IMG/VR virus record: IMGVR_UViG_3300032304_001793
Coordinates: 1-45,348 of that record
DNA length: 45,348 bases
DNA from: a virus
Reading direction: 5' to 3' (one strand)
Both the position numbers and the translations under genes were made by a program. Of the stretch, positions 31,035-38,568 are shown one piece after another (positions within the stretch are counted from its first letter, which is position 1; every line of letters begins with the position of its first letter). The notes below the pieces were generated by a model, which saw only the letters and a list, made by a program, of their open reading frames with translations, ran no database searches and was not told the DNA's origin.

Positions 31035-31517
31035 ATGCCCGAGATTCTCGACAACTGGACTGTCCAGCAAGCCTGGGAGCAGGTTCGAGGCGACGCCCTC
31101 CCCCCCAGGCCCGAAGAGATTAAGCAGGAGTCTCTCTGCGAGATCGACGCCGTCATCGCGTCTTACTTCGGCGACACGAGTCTTGAAGGACGGCGTAAGG
31201 CTGCGGCAGCCGTTGCGTACATCTGGCCGAGGCTCATGGATGCTCAGCTTCCAAGCGGGCCAGAGACAGGCCAGCAAGAGTACATCTACCAGGAAGTCTC
31301 GAAGTCGCTGATCAAATACTGCGAGGACGACGAGGACCTGCCTTTCGCCGACATTTGCGGCGCCCTGATGGCGTGGGACCTCTCCCTCATCGAGCCCGAT
31401 CAGTGGTTCATCATCTGGGACGCCATGGGCACGTCAGAGTGCCACATGAAAAACCTGCTTTTGTGGGACTTCTACAAGCTCGCAGGAGCTTATTCCCGTT
31501 TCTCTCGAATGGAGTGA
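31035..31517 (+). CDS. Unknown 160-residue acidic protein behind a terminator
   Basis: Starts MPEILDNWTVQQAWEQVRGD directly after the T-tract; a later internal start is possible since no Shine-Dalgarno lies upstream. Helical, acidic, with YLIYQEVSKSLIKYCEDDED-like text (here YIYQEVSKSLIKYCEDDED) and IIWDAMGTSECHMKNLLLWD. Adjacent to the bacterioferritin-like gene, so possibly coregulated. No family recognised. Confidence 0.65.
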   Translation: MPEILDNWTVQQAWEQVRGDALPPRPEEIKQESLCEIDAVIASYFGDTSLEGRRKAAAAVAYIWPRLMDAQLPSGPETGQQEYIYQEVSKSLIKYCEDDEDLPFADICGALMAWDLSLIEPDQWFIIWDAMGTSECHMKNLLLWDFYKLAGAYSRFSRME

Positions 31518-31520
31518 TTC

Positions 31521-31988
31521 ATGCCCGCAGGCCCGCAGCAAATCATCGCAATTCTTCAGTCCTCTCTCTCACTGCACTGGGCGGCCGTCGAGGCCTACAC
31601 GCTCCAGAGCCGGCACTACGCGACCTACGGCTACGCGAAGCTGGCGGCGAAGTACGCCGCCGACGCCGAAGAGGAGCTTGGACACGCCCAGGCAATCATC
31701 GACCGCCTGGAGTTTCACAACGTCGCAGCCGAGGCACAGCATGACTCGGCAGAGTGGCCTCGACATGACTTCGTCGGCGCCCTCGAAGCCAACTACCAGT
31801 TGGAGTCGTCCGCAGCCGAAATCGAGCGGGGCGGCTTCTCGATGGCGATCGAGCTTGGCGATGCAGTGGCGGCGGACCTGTTCAAGGGCTTGCTCGCCGA
31901 CAGCGAGGCCTCGCTCATCCAGATCGAGGCCATTCGTCTGATGATCGAGGAGATCGGTCTCGACAACTACCTCGCGAATCAGGCGTGA
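31521..31988 (+). CDS. Bacterioferritin-like ferritin-fold protein with altered iron ligands
   Basis: 155 residues, the length of bacterioferritin (about 158), ending in the family's GLDNYLANQA. Aligned from memory to E. coli Bfr, Glu51, His54 and Glu94 equivalents are kept (Glu52, His55, Glu95), but Glu18 becomes His19, and Glu127/His130 become Ser128/Ser131. The haem ligand Met52 position is Leu53. It is therefore haem-free, and the diiron centre is partly lost on one side. Role could be iron sequestration, DNA protection or a structural shell. RBS GGAG precedes ATG. Very unusual in a phage. Confidence 0.82.
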   Translation: MPAGPQQIIAILQSSLSLHWAAVEAYTLQSRHYATYGYAKLAAKYAADAEEELGHAQAIIDRLEFHNVAAEAQHDSAEWPRHDFVGALEANYQLESSAAEIERGGFSMAIELGDAVAADLFKGLLADSEASLIQIEAIRLMIEEIGLDNYLANQA

Positions 31989-31992
31989 GCAT

Positions 31993-32256
31993 ATGGTAGC
32001 CCGCGACCCAATCGCCGATCTTCGTGAACTGAACCCCGAGGCCCTCACGGCCGACGGGTTCGACGGCGCGATCATTGGCTACAGCGTGAGCACGATCCGG
32101 CCGCACATCGTGATCTACGACGTCGACAAGTGCATCGATATTCTCGTGGATCGAGAAGGCATGAGTCGCGAGGACGCCGAGGAGTACCTGAGCTTCAACA
32201 CGCTGTGTGCGTGGGTGGGTGAGAACACGCCGATGTATGTCAAGGTGACGACGTGA
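31993..32256 (+). CDS. Conserved small phage protein
   Basis: 87 residues. DGFDGAIIGYSVSTIRPHIVIYDVDKCIDIL (in part: IVIYDVDKCIDILV), then the helix REDAEEYLSFNTLCAWVGEN and the ending TPMYVKV. This recurrent phage family is of unknown function. Start four bases after the ferritin-like stop. Confidence 0.78.
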   Translation: MVARDPIADLRELNPEALTADGFDGAIIGYSVSTIRPHIVIYDVDKCIDILVDREGMSREDAEEYLSFNTLCAWVGENTPMYVKVTT

Positions 32257-32369
32257 TCTGGACTCCGATTTCAGAAGCGAAGCCCGAGCGAGGCGTCGTC
32301 GTTCGTCGGTCAAGGCAAAGGAGATTGAGATGCTGTCCGCAGTTTGCGATGCCATCGGAAAGCGAGTGA
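32253..32369 (+). pseudogene. Truncated DUF551-like start
   Basis: GTGA overlap start reading VIWTPISEAKPERGVVVRR, like the opening of phage DUF551 proteins (W-x-P-V-S-E-x-x-P). The frame then becomes low-complexity and stops at 32369, just inside the CoiA-like gene. No remainder was found downstream, so it seems cut by the foreign DNA. Confidence 0.45.
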
Positions 32370-33118
32370 TGGCAAAGAATTTCTCTGGGAAAAAAGAAGT
32401 TTTTCGTTGCCCTTTTTGCTTTGAGGAAGTGATCCTCAAACGGGGCGCTCGAAGGACTCATCACTTCGCACACAAGACTTTATCGGCTTGCGCTGCCGGC
32501 TCCGGCGAAAGCGCGTTGCATCATTTGGCAAAGATTGAGATTTACGAATCGCTGACCGCAAGCCAGGGTGTTTTTAATTGCGAAGTAGAAAAGCGAATCG
32601 GAAATTCGATTGCAGATGTTTTTGCCAGCATAGGAGGCGCGTCCGTAGCAATTGAAGTTCAGAGAAGCAACTTGAGCGAGGAAGACATATACCGTCGCAC
32701 TGAGGGCTACGGCAAACTTGGCGTTTCAGTCCTTTGGGTTTCGCTGCATAGAAAAAACAAGAAGCCGGAGTTGTACTCGCCAAGACCCTGGGAGCGCTGG
32801 TGCCACGCGCTCTATTTCGGGCGAATCTACAAGTGGGTTCAAGGAGACTTTGTCAGGCCCATTCACCTCAGTCCATACGAATACTGGGCGGGGGGCGGAG
32901 AGTGGTATGACTCTGACGGAGAATACAACTCAAGTGAGCCTTACTTGAGAACGTCGAGAAGGTGGAAGGTTCCAGTCCCTTCAAGCGACCTGAGGATATC
33001 GAGCGATTTCTCTTGCAAGAGAAAGTCGGCGTGTTCTTTTGGCGTAATGAAATTTCCTAATTGCAGCATTTTCATGGACAAGCAAAACAGTTGGTGGAAG
33101 AAGCAAAAAGCATTTTAG
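32330..33118 (+). CDS. CoiA-like competence/nuclease-family protein in atypical DNA
   Basis: 262 residues, ATG behind GGAGATTGAG. N-terminal CPFC (zinc-like) and HHFAHK, then the CoiA core ADVFASIGGASVAIEVQRSN with D...EVQ, and EEDIYRRTEGYGKLGVSVLWV. The E-x-Q variant of the PD-(D/E)xK fold is typical of CoiA. The DNA is clearly less GC-rich than its neighbours, so recent transfer is likely. It may be a nuclease acting on incoming DNA. It interrupts a DUF551-like frame. Confidence 0.8.
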   Translation: MLSAVCDAIGKRVMAKNFSGKKEVFRCPFCFEEVILKRGARRTHHFAHKTLSACAAGSGESALHHLAKIEIYESLTASQGVFNCEVEKRIGNSIADVFASIGGASVAIEVQRSNLSEEDIYRRTEGYGKLGVSVLWVSLHRKNKKPELYSPRPWERWCHALYFGRIYKWVQGDFVRPIHLSPYEYWAGGGEWYDSDGEYNSSEPYLRTSRRWKVPVPSSDLRISSDFSCKRKSACSFGVMKFPNCSIFMDKQNSWWKKQKAF

Positions 33119-33143
33119 TTTTCCCGGCCACGGAAGGCCCCGC

Positions 33144-33893
33144 ATGTCAGTCAAATCCCTAGCCAAAAAACACGTCCACTACTCCGAGCGTCTCGACCCT
33201 CGCGAGGACCCGTTCAGCACCAATCGAGTCACGGGCCGATCGCTCAACTTCCCGATCATCGGGACGTGCAACCCCACAAAAATCTGCGCGGTGACCTGCT
33301 ACTTTGCGAAGGGACCGTCCACCTGGACGGCAAGTCTCAAGAAGCAGCACCGCCTGATGAACTCGATCAAGGACGACCCGGCCGGCGTCGCTGCCAGGAT
33401 CGTGAAGGCGGCGAGGCGGAAGAAGCTCACGTTCATCCGCTGGACCGGGGGCGGAGACCTGTTCGAGGAGTTGCTCCCCTGCATCGACGCCGTGGCCGTT
33501 GCGATGCCCGACGTCCCGCAGTGGATCGTGAGCCGCATCCCGAAGCTCGCGGCCAGGATCACGCCCCGCAAGAACGTCTACCTGCACCTGTCGGTCGATC
33601 GCTCATCGTGGGATCGGCTCGATGAGTTTCGCTCGATCGTCCCGGACGGGCTTCAGTGGTTCTGGTCTTACCAGTGCGACAAGGGCGAGACGCCGCCGTC
33701 GCCGGACGTGGCGCCTGTGATCTTCCGGGACGGATACGACCCAATGGGTGGGCAATTGTACGGAAACGATTGCGCATTGAACGCTGCGGAGGACATCACC
33801 GGCGTCTGCGAGACATGCAGACGCTGCTTCGACGGAGGGGCCGTCGAAAGGGCGAAGGAATGCCGTGGATTGTCTATGAGACCAGAAACTTGA
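33144..33893 (+). CDS. GP88-like phage protein with Cys clusters
   Basis: 249 residues. NFPIIGTCNPTKICAVTCYFAKGP (in part: CNPTKICAVTCYFAKG) near residue 40, the RWTGGGDLFEEL core, and VCETCRRCFDGG near the C-terminus (in part: CETCRRC) resemble the phage GP88 family. At least seven Cys in two clusters could bind an iron-sulfur cluster or zinc. Function unknown. It overlaps the GIY-YIG gene by 34 bases. Confidence 0.75.
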   Translation: MSVKSLAKKHVHYSERLDPREDPFSTNRVTGRSLNFPIIGTCNPTKICAVTCYFAKGPSTWTASLKKQHRLMNSIKDDPAGVAARIVKAARRKKLTFIRWTGGGDLFEELLPCIDAVAVAMPDVPQWIVSRIPKLAARITPRKNVYLHLSVDRSSWDRLDEFRSIVPDGLQWFWSYQCDKGETPPSPDVAPVIFRDGYDPMGGQLYGNDCALNAAEDITGVCETCRRCFDGGAVERAKECRGLSMRPET

Positions 33894-34408
33894 TCAGTGG
33901 CTCCATCTACGTCGGCGTCAGCAAGGTCGGGAAGTCTCGCGAAGACTCCTACCTGGGGAGCGGCAAGGCTCTGCTCGACGCCGTCGCAAAGTACGGACGC
34001 GAGCACTTCGTTCGCACGACGCTCTTCGAGTGTGAGACGGCCGACGAGGCTTATCTCATCGAGGCGGCCGTCGTCGACGAGGCGTGGGTTAAGCGTCCTG
34101 ACACTTACAACCTCAAGACCGGCGGCATGGGTGGCATGGGGTTCTCGTCCCCGATGCCAGAGTCGGCGAAGGAAAAGATTCGTCAGTACAGGCTCGGCAG
34201 AAGGCACACCGAGGAGACGAAGGCAAAGATCAGTGCCGCCGCGAGAAACCGCGAGGTGAGCGATGAGACTCGCAAGAAGATTTCGGAGTCAGTGAGCCGG
34301 TCGAACTCTACGAGGACGGTGACCCAGGAGACTCGGAATCTCCTGGCTCAAAAGCAACGCGAGGCCTGGGCGAGGGGTAGGAAGTCACACAAGGGAGATG
34401 GCCCTTGA
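33860..34408 (+). CDS. Free-standing GIY-YIG homing endonuclease with NUMOD3-type repeats
   Basis: 182 residues, GAAGGA upstream of ATG 33860. WIVYETRNLISGSIYVGVSK (in part: YETRNLISGSIYVGV) is the GIY-YIG core; the NAA-like ESAKEKIRQYRLGRRH and EETKAKISAAARN and DETRKKISESVSRS are three NUMOD3-like DNA-contact repeats. Such seg-type enzymes cut an intronless allele and copy themselves. It overlaps both neighbours, so it has inserted without destroying them. Confidence 0.88.
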   Translation: MPWIVYETRNLISGSIYVGVSKVGKSREDSYLGSGKALLDAVAKYGREHFVRTTLFECETADEAYLIEAAVVDEAWVKRPDTYNLKTGGMGGMGFSSPMPESAKEKIRQYRLGRRHTEETKAKISAAARNREVSDETRKKISESVSRSNSTRTVTQETRNLLAQKQREAWARGRKSHKGDGP

Positions 34409-34697
34409 GTCTTCGATAACGAAGTCGATCGTGGCGTCCGCAAAAGCTCGCGGGTGGTGGACTTTCAAAATCCACGGCGGGCCGATGCAGACGAGCGGAA
34501 TCCCAGACTTGCTCTGCGTGAAGCATGGCAAGTGCGTGTTCCTCGAAGTGAAGCAGCCCGGGAAGAAACCGACAGAACTTCAGAAGCATCGGATACACGA
34601 GATCAAGTCGATCGGCGGCGGTGTGGCAGAGGTCGTGACGAGCAGGCAGGAAGCAGAAAGGATTCTCGATGAGACAGATCACCCTTGCGTGGCATGA
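34398..34697 (+). CDS. VRR-NUC domain nuclease
   Basis: 99 residues. SGIPDLLCVKHGKCVFLEVKQPG contains the D..(E)xK active site (Asp in IPDLL, Glu-Val-Lys in FLEVKQPG), with GKKPTELQKHRIHEIKSIGGG following (in part: TELQKHRIHEI). Standalone VRR-NUC phage proteins are structure-specific nucleases, sometimes Holliday-junction resolvases. It overlaps the homing endonuclease by 11 bases. Confidence 0.88.
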   Translation: MALESSITKSIVASAKARGWWTFKIHGGPMQTSGIPDLLCVKHGKCVFLEVKQPGKKPTELQKHRIHEIKSIGGGVAEVVTSRQEAERILDETDHPCVA

Positions 34698-35124
34698 GGC
34701 GGCGATGGCCTCGGACGTGGGTCGCATGAGACACCTCGCCAGCATCAAGGCAGGGCTCCAGGACGCCCACGGCTTCACCGGCGACGGCTGGAGCGAGCAT
34801 ATCGAGGGCGCCTGCGGCGAGATGGCCGTCGCCAAGTCTCTCGACCGCTACTGGGACGGCAGCGTGAACTCTTTCAAGGCTGACGACCTGCCTGGGCTTC
34901 AGATTCGGACGCGAAGCCAGTCTCACTACGACCTGATCATCCGCAAGTCGGACAGCGACGACTCGATATTCGTACTCGTCACAGGCAGGTGCCCGCACTA
35001 CGTCGTGCGTGGCTGGATCAGGGCCGGCGACGGGAAGAAGCCAGAGCACGAGAGAGACTACGCCGGCCGTGTCTCCGCGTGGTTCGTCCCCCAGTCTGCC
35101 CTTCGGCCAATGGAGGAACTCTGA
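34669..35124 (+). CDS. Conserved phage protein with nuclease-like GE..AK core
   Basis: 151 residues. IEGACGEMAVAKSLDRYWDG, NSFKADDLPGLQIRTRSQS and the YDLIIRKSD...SIFVLVTGRCPHYVVRGWI region recur in phage proteins and resemble a restriction-endonuclease fold (Asp/Glu then Arg-rich). Catalysis is unproven. Overlaps the VRR-NUC gene by 29 bases. Confidence 0.72.
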   Translation: MRQITLAWHEAAMASDVGRMRHLASIKAGLQDAHGFTGDGWSEHIEGACGEMAVAKSLDRYWDGSVNSFKADDLPGLQIRTRSQSHYDLIIRKSDSDDSIFVLVTGRCPHYVVRGWIRAGDGKKPEHERDYAGRVSAWFVPQSALRPMEEL

Positions 35125-35357
35125 TGGGCAGTATCACGTCGAGGGGAAGCTGGCCCCCAGAACCGTCGCGAAGGCCGATCGTTAGGACAGAAAAGCGTCT
35201 CGTGATGCAAAACGGGAAGTGGGTCTCGGAACTCGTGACCGTGACCGACTACACAATCGATTGGCCGAGCCTGCGGTGCTCGGGCTCAAGCCGTTCGGCC
35301 GTCGATGACACTTCGTCGCTTCAGGACTCAGCAATCCGCGCAATGGAGGGCGACTGA
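35124..35357 (+). CDS. Unknown 77-residue protein
   Basis: TGATG overlap with the previous gene, TGGAGG upstream. Polar N-terminus (SRRPIVRTEKRLVMQNG) and a serine-rich end. No family recognised. Confidence 0.6.
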   Translation: MGSITSRGSWPPEPSRRPIVRTEKRLVMQNGKWVSELVTVTDYTIDWPSLRCSGSSRSAVDDTSSLQDSAIRAMEGD

Positions 35358-35494
35358 TGGTCCGCATGGAATGGAAGGGCTCTGTCGAGCCAGCGAAGGC
35401 AGTGAAAGTGAAGACAGGAAAGCAGCCTGCCGTGAAGGTAAGGGCCGCCGATCCTGCCGTCGTGAAGATCAACGCCGGCAAGAAAACTGGTTGA
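35357..35494 (+). CDS. Unknown 45-residue basic protein
   Basis: TGATG start with ATGGAGG nearby. Repeats of Val-Lys-x pattern (AVKVKTGKQPAVKVRAADPA). Highly basic; nucleic-acid or protein binding possible, unproven. Confidence 0.5.
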   Translation: MVRMEWKGSVEPAKAVKVKTGKQPAVKVRAADPAVVKINAGKKTG

Positions 35495-35514
35495 CGCGTT
35501 GTACGGATATGCGT
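35491..35514 (+). promoter_or_regulatory. GTCYGGATAC-class motif with TTGACG
   Basis: TTGACG (35491-35496) is followed by GTTGTACGGATATGCG (35499-35514). With TACCCT (35514-35519) 17 bases after TTGACG, a promoter with a leaderless mRNA at ATG 35529 is possible. Confidence 0.45.
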
Positions 35515-35528
35515 ACCCTATGGGCCGC

Positions 35529-35933
35529 ATGGATGCTGTTGTTCTCACCGTTGGCACGCTGAGCGAGCAGGACGCGAAAGTCATCGTCTCGTCGATGACT
35601 CGCCCTGACTCCGATTTTCAGCGAGAGGTCTCCGCTCGCTGCACGGCGACTCCGGTCGCGATTGTGCGAGACGGAGGAAGCCGCGTGGCCTCTTGGGCCG
35701 CCACTCACATCTGGCATGGCAAGCAGACGCTCGAAGGCTTCACAGCCGAGCCGCTCCGCCGGCGGGGGCTTGCGAGGGTTGCGGCGTCGCTGCTCGTGGC
35801 GGACGGGCACATCGACACGAACGAGCCTGTGTGCGTCTTTGCACCGTACTGCGTCGAAATTGCACGAAGCGTTGGATGCCGTGACGTTCGACTGTTCGAG
35901 CGTCGTGGCGAAGAGTGGGTCGAGAACTCGTAG
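35529..35933 (+). CDS. GNAT-like acetyltransferase-fold protein
   Basis: About 134 residues; ATG 35520 is an alternative start. TPVAIVRDGGSRVASWAATHIW then TLEGFTAEPLRRRGLARVAASLL (acetyl-CoA loop RRRGLA) fit the GNAT fold, with VFAPYCVEIARSVGCRDVRL (in part: CVEIARSVGCRDVRL) after it. Phage family of unknown acceptor. No clear Shine-Dalgarno. Confidence 0.7.
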   Translation: MDAVVLTVGTLSEQDAKVIVSSMTRPDSDFQREVSARCTATPVAIVRDGGSRVASWAATHIWHGKQTLEGFTAEPLRRRGLARVAASLLVADGHIDTNEPVCVFAPYCVEIARSVGCRDVRLFERRGEEWVENS

Positions 35934-35947
35934 CTGGAGAATTTCGC

Positions 35948-36328
35948 ATGAACGTCCTGTTCCTGCTTTTTGCGTTGGCCGGTGAACCGTGCTCGGTTCT
36001 GACACCCGGCGAGAGTCAGATCGTTGAGAAGACGAATCAAGCCCGTGCGACGGCGGGGCTTCCGCCGCTCGTGATCGACTGCCGGCTGATGGGCTCGGCC
36101 CGTCGTCACGCCAACCGCATGGCGAGGGCCATGTCCATGTACCACTCGACAGGCGTGACTGAAAACGTGGCGACTGGTCAGCCGTTCGCTGCGGACGCCG
36201 TGGTGGTGTGGCTCAAATCGCCTGGGCACCGAGCGAACATTCTCGGCCGCAGCTACCGGCGTGTCGGCGTGGCTGGCGTCGTCGGCCCCGATGGCAAGAC
36301 CTACTGGGTGCAGCAGTTCGCACCGTGA
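35948..36328 (+). CDS. Exported CAP/SCP-family protein
   Basis: 126 residues. Short signal-like N-terminus (MNVLFLLFALAGEP). The CAP domain is visible in NQARATAGLPPLVID, SARRHANRMARAM, YHSTGVTENVATG and WLKSPGHRANIL...YWVQQFAP. These secreted proteins bind lipids or act as proteases in some lineages. RBS TGGAG. Why a phage carries it is unknown; possibly host-surface related. Confidence 0.85.
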   Translation: MNVLFLLFALAGEPCSVLTPGESQIVEKTNQARATAGLPPLVIDCRLMGSARRHANRMARAMSMYHSTGVTENVATGQPFAADAVVVWLKSPGHRANILGRSYRRVGVAGVVGPDGKTYWVQQFAP

Positions 36329-36352
36329 CCGTCCCCTCCGGTGGTTCCGTTG

Positions 36353-36381
36353 CCCTCGGCTACTGGGTAGGTAGCCGGGGG
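36353..36381 (+). repeat. Imperfect 11-bp hairpin
   Basis: CCCTCGGCTAC (36353-36363) and GTAGCCGGGGG (36371-36381) pair with one G-U, loop TGGGTAG. Between the CAP gene and the HTH gene. No T-tract close by. Confidence 0.45.
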
Positions 36382-36442
36382 TGACGGGCCATCGGGTTTC
36401 TCTGAGGAGTTCTCATGTTCTCTTGGCTAAGGAGGGTTTTCG

Positions 36443-36760
36443 GTGGGCGACAAGCAGTTCAAGGAGTTGTGGGCGTCGAGCACGCCGACCGAGATCGCGA
36501 AGCTGTGCAACGTGTCACGAAGCTCGATCTACCAGCGGGCGAGAACGCTCAAGCTCCCGCCGCGAATGGAGATGGACCTTCCGGACGTCGAGAGACCAAC
36601 AACAGACGAGATCGAGGAGATGACCGCCTTGATAAGGGCAAAGTGGTCCGACGAGGAGGAAAGGCGGCGGCAAGTCGGAAGACTGCAAAACGGAAAAAGG
36701 TGGACCCCCCCGCTCATCGAGATCGGCGAGATTGAGGCCCCGACCTATTCGAGGATTTAG
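36443..36760 (+). CDS. Small helix-turn-helix regulator, paralogue of 39418
   Basis: 105 residues from GTG behind AAGGAGGG. TPTEIAKLCNVSRSSIYQRARTL is a resolvase/homeodomain-like helix-turn-helix (in part: EIAKLCNVSRSSIYQRA). The WSDEEERRRQVGRL segment is shared with the protein at 39418. The two genes bracket the sugar-modification module, so they may regulate it. An ATG at 36415 with GAGGAG starts an overlapping frame, see rejected. Confidence 0.72.
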   Translation: MGDKQFKELWASSTPTEIAKLCNVSRSSIYQRARTLKLPPRMEMDLPDVERPTTDEIEEMTALIRAKWSDEEERRRQVGRLQNGKRWTPPLIEIGEIEAPTYSRI

Positions 36761-36761
36761 C

Positions 36762-37343
36762 ATGATCGTCAGTTCAGAGCCGTGGCTGTCGAATGTACCT
36801 CTCCCTCCGTCGAGGGCCTTGGCCGTCGACATCGGCGCGAACCGTGGCGAATGGTCTCGGGCTTTGTCCAGCGAGTTCCAGAAAGTCGTGGCCGTCGAAC
36901 CCGACGAGCGAGCCTACTCTCAAATCGGCGAGATTCCGCGAGTCGAGGTCGCGCCGTATGCCGTCGGAGAGAAGACCGGCGTGGCGACTCTCTTCAAGCG
37001 GCCGTCTCCCGACCAGAACTCGCTCCTTGAGTCTCACCCGATCGGGGCCGCCGGCGGAGCCGAGGCTCCAGTCGTAGGCACTCAAGAGGTGGCCGTCGTA
37101 TCGATGGACGACCTGCTTCCCGAGGGCGCGGACTTCGTCAAGATGGACATCGAGGGCGGCGAGGTTGCCTCGCTTCGTGGGTGCCTGAAGCTCGACAACT
37201 GGGCCAGAACGATCTTCGTCGTCGAGTGCCACGATACGTTTGCAGAGGTTTCGCGGGAGCTTCAGAGACTCGGCAAGAGTGTCGAGCGTATTCCGCATCC
37301 GCTGCCGAGCCATCCAGGCCACTGTTGGGCGGTGGGGACGTGA
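36762..37343 (+). CDS. FkbM-family SAM-dependent methyltransferase
   Basis: 193 residues. AVDIGANRGEWS is the SAM-binding motif I, VVAVEPDE motif II with the acidic ribose ligand, and FVKMDIEGGEVASLRG is the FkbM hallmark. FkbM enzymes O-methylate sugars or macrolides. Followed by GTGA overlap and three glycosyltransferases, so it likely methylates the glycan they build. Confidence 0.87.
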   Translation: MIVSSEPWLSNVPLPPSRALAVDIGANRGEWSRALSSEFQKVVAVEPDERAYSQIGEIPRVEVAPYAVGEKTGVATLFKRPSPDQNSLLESHPIGAAGGAEAPVVGTQEVAVVSMDDLLPEGADFVKMDIEGGEVASLRGCLKLDNWARTIFVVECHDTFAEVSRELQRLGKSVERIPHPLPSHPGHCWAVGT

Positions 37344-37927
37344 AGCGAGCAGTTGTATCAATGGCCTTTGGGCCATATTGGCACCGGATCGCCGACGTGT
37401 CGTGGCCTACGCTGGAACGGTATGCCGAATCCATTTCGGCAGACTTTGTAGTCGCCCGGGAGATTCCTCCTCACCACAAACACGCGGCAGCGTGGGCGAA
37501 ACTCATCATCATCGCCGATGCATTGTCTGAGTACGACGAGGTGCTCTGGCTCGACGCCGACGTTGTCGCAGTGGGGTTCGGCCGGTCTGCGTTCGATGAG
37601 GTGCCTGAAACGTCGAGCATCGCTGCCGTACTGCTCCATGACAAGCCTGGGTCGGCAACGAAGCACTTCAATACAGGCGTCATGGTCGTGAAGCGGATCG
37701 CTCTCTCGACTCTGGTTCAGGCGGCTCTTCAAGACGACCTCCGCGACCACAAGTGGTGGGAGCAGGCAGCGATCCATCGCGTCTGCGACGACATATTTCC
37801 TCTTGCCGATTCGTGGAATGTCTGGACTGGGGTCGAGGGCAAGGTCAGCGATCCAATGTTCATGCACGCGTGCGGCCTACACGAACCCGGCGAACAACTC
37901 GCGAAAGTCACGGAGTGGGCGAAATGA
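37340..37927 (+). CDS. Glycosyltransferase, GT8/GT34-like
   Basis: 195 residues from GTGA. AVVSMAFGPYWHRIADVSWPTLERYAES (in part: YWHRIADVSWPTLE) and the catalytic DxD in EVLWLDADVVAVG, then FNTGVMVVKR, resemble small alpha-galactosyl/glucosyl transferases. It needs a nucleotide-sugar donor and acts in the sugar cassette with its neighbours. Confidence 0.8.
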   Translation: MKRAVVSMAFGPYWHRIADVSWPTLERYAESISADFVVAREIPPHHKHAAAWAKLIIIADALSEYDEVLWLDADVVAVGFGRSAFDEVPETSSIAAVLLHDKPGSATKHFNTGVMVVKRIALSTLVQAALQDDLRDHKWWEQAAIHRVCDDIFPLADSWNVWTGVEGKVSDPMFMHACGLHEPGEQLAKVTEWAK

Positions 37928-38568
37928 TCCTCGTCACCCAGAAGTACACGGCCCGCGACTCCGCGAGGCAGAGCGAGTTGGAATCCTGCCTAGAGGCGAA
38001 CCGGCAGTCTCATCTGTTTTCGCACATTCTTCTCCTGGACGGAGACGCAGAGCGATGGACTCTCGGTTCATTGTTCGACATCTGCCACGAGCGATTCGCT
38101 GGCGAGTTGTGTGTCGTCGCCAACAGCGACATCGTGTTTGACGAGTCATGCAGTGGAGCGAGCGAGCTTCTGCCGCCAGGGGGCATTCTGGCTTTGACGC
38201 GGTGGGAGAATCAGTGCTCCCCGAGGATGATCGGCCATCTCCACGAGGATCGCTTCTACAGCGGCTCGCAGGACTCGTGGTTCTTTCGTGCCGGCAGCGT
38301 CCCGAAGATCGAAGACGAAATCCCGATGGGTTATATCGGCTGCGACAACGTTCTGGCGGGGTGGGCGGTCAAGCGCGGGGTCCGCATAGCGAACCCGGCT
38401 ATGTCACTGCGAACGTTTCACCGTCACGCAGACGAGAGCCGGCCGGAGAGGCCAGCCGTTTTCGGATACTACGGATACCCGGAACTGACATCTGAGAATC
38501 TGTCCGATTTCATCCTGTGCATTCAGGTGGAAGAGGCGGGCTTCCATCACCTATGCAAGTTCAAATAA
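37924..38568 (+). CDS. Probable glycosyltransferase
   Basis: 214 residues, ATGA overlap. LVTQKYTARDSARQSELESC and VVANSDIVFDESC (DxD-like) with GYIGCDNVLAGWAVKRGVRI fit a GT-A fold; there is one terminal Cys-rich HHLCKFK end. Weak match to the previous protein, so family is uncertain. Confidence 0.7.
   Translation: MILVTQKYTARDSARQSELESCLEANRQSHLFSHILLLDGDAERWTLGSLFDICHERFAGELCVVANSDIVFDESCSGASELLPPGGILALTRWENQCSPRMIGHLHEDRFYSGSQDSWFFRAGSVPKIEDEIPMGYIGCDNVLAGWAVKRGVRIANPAMSLRTFHRHADESRPERPAVFGYYGYPELTSENLSDFILCIQVEEAGFHHLCKFK

Noticed and set aside
36415-36735. 106-residue alternative frame over the HTH gene
   Set aside because: Composition is Arg-rich with no motif while the overlapping frame has a clear HTH; kept only as a low-interest finding.
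38463-38482. GGATACTACGGATACCC in a glycosyltransferase
   Set aside because: Two GGATAC units inside coding sequence with no nearby start; not counted.
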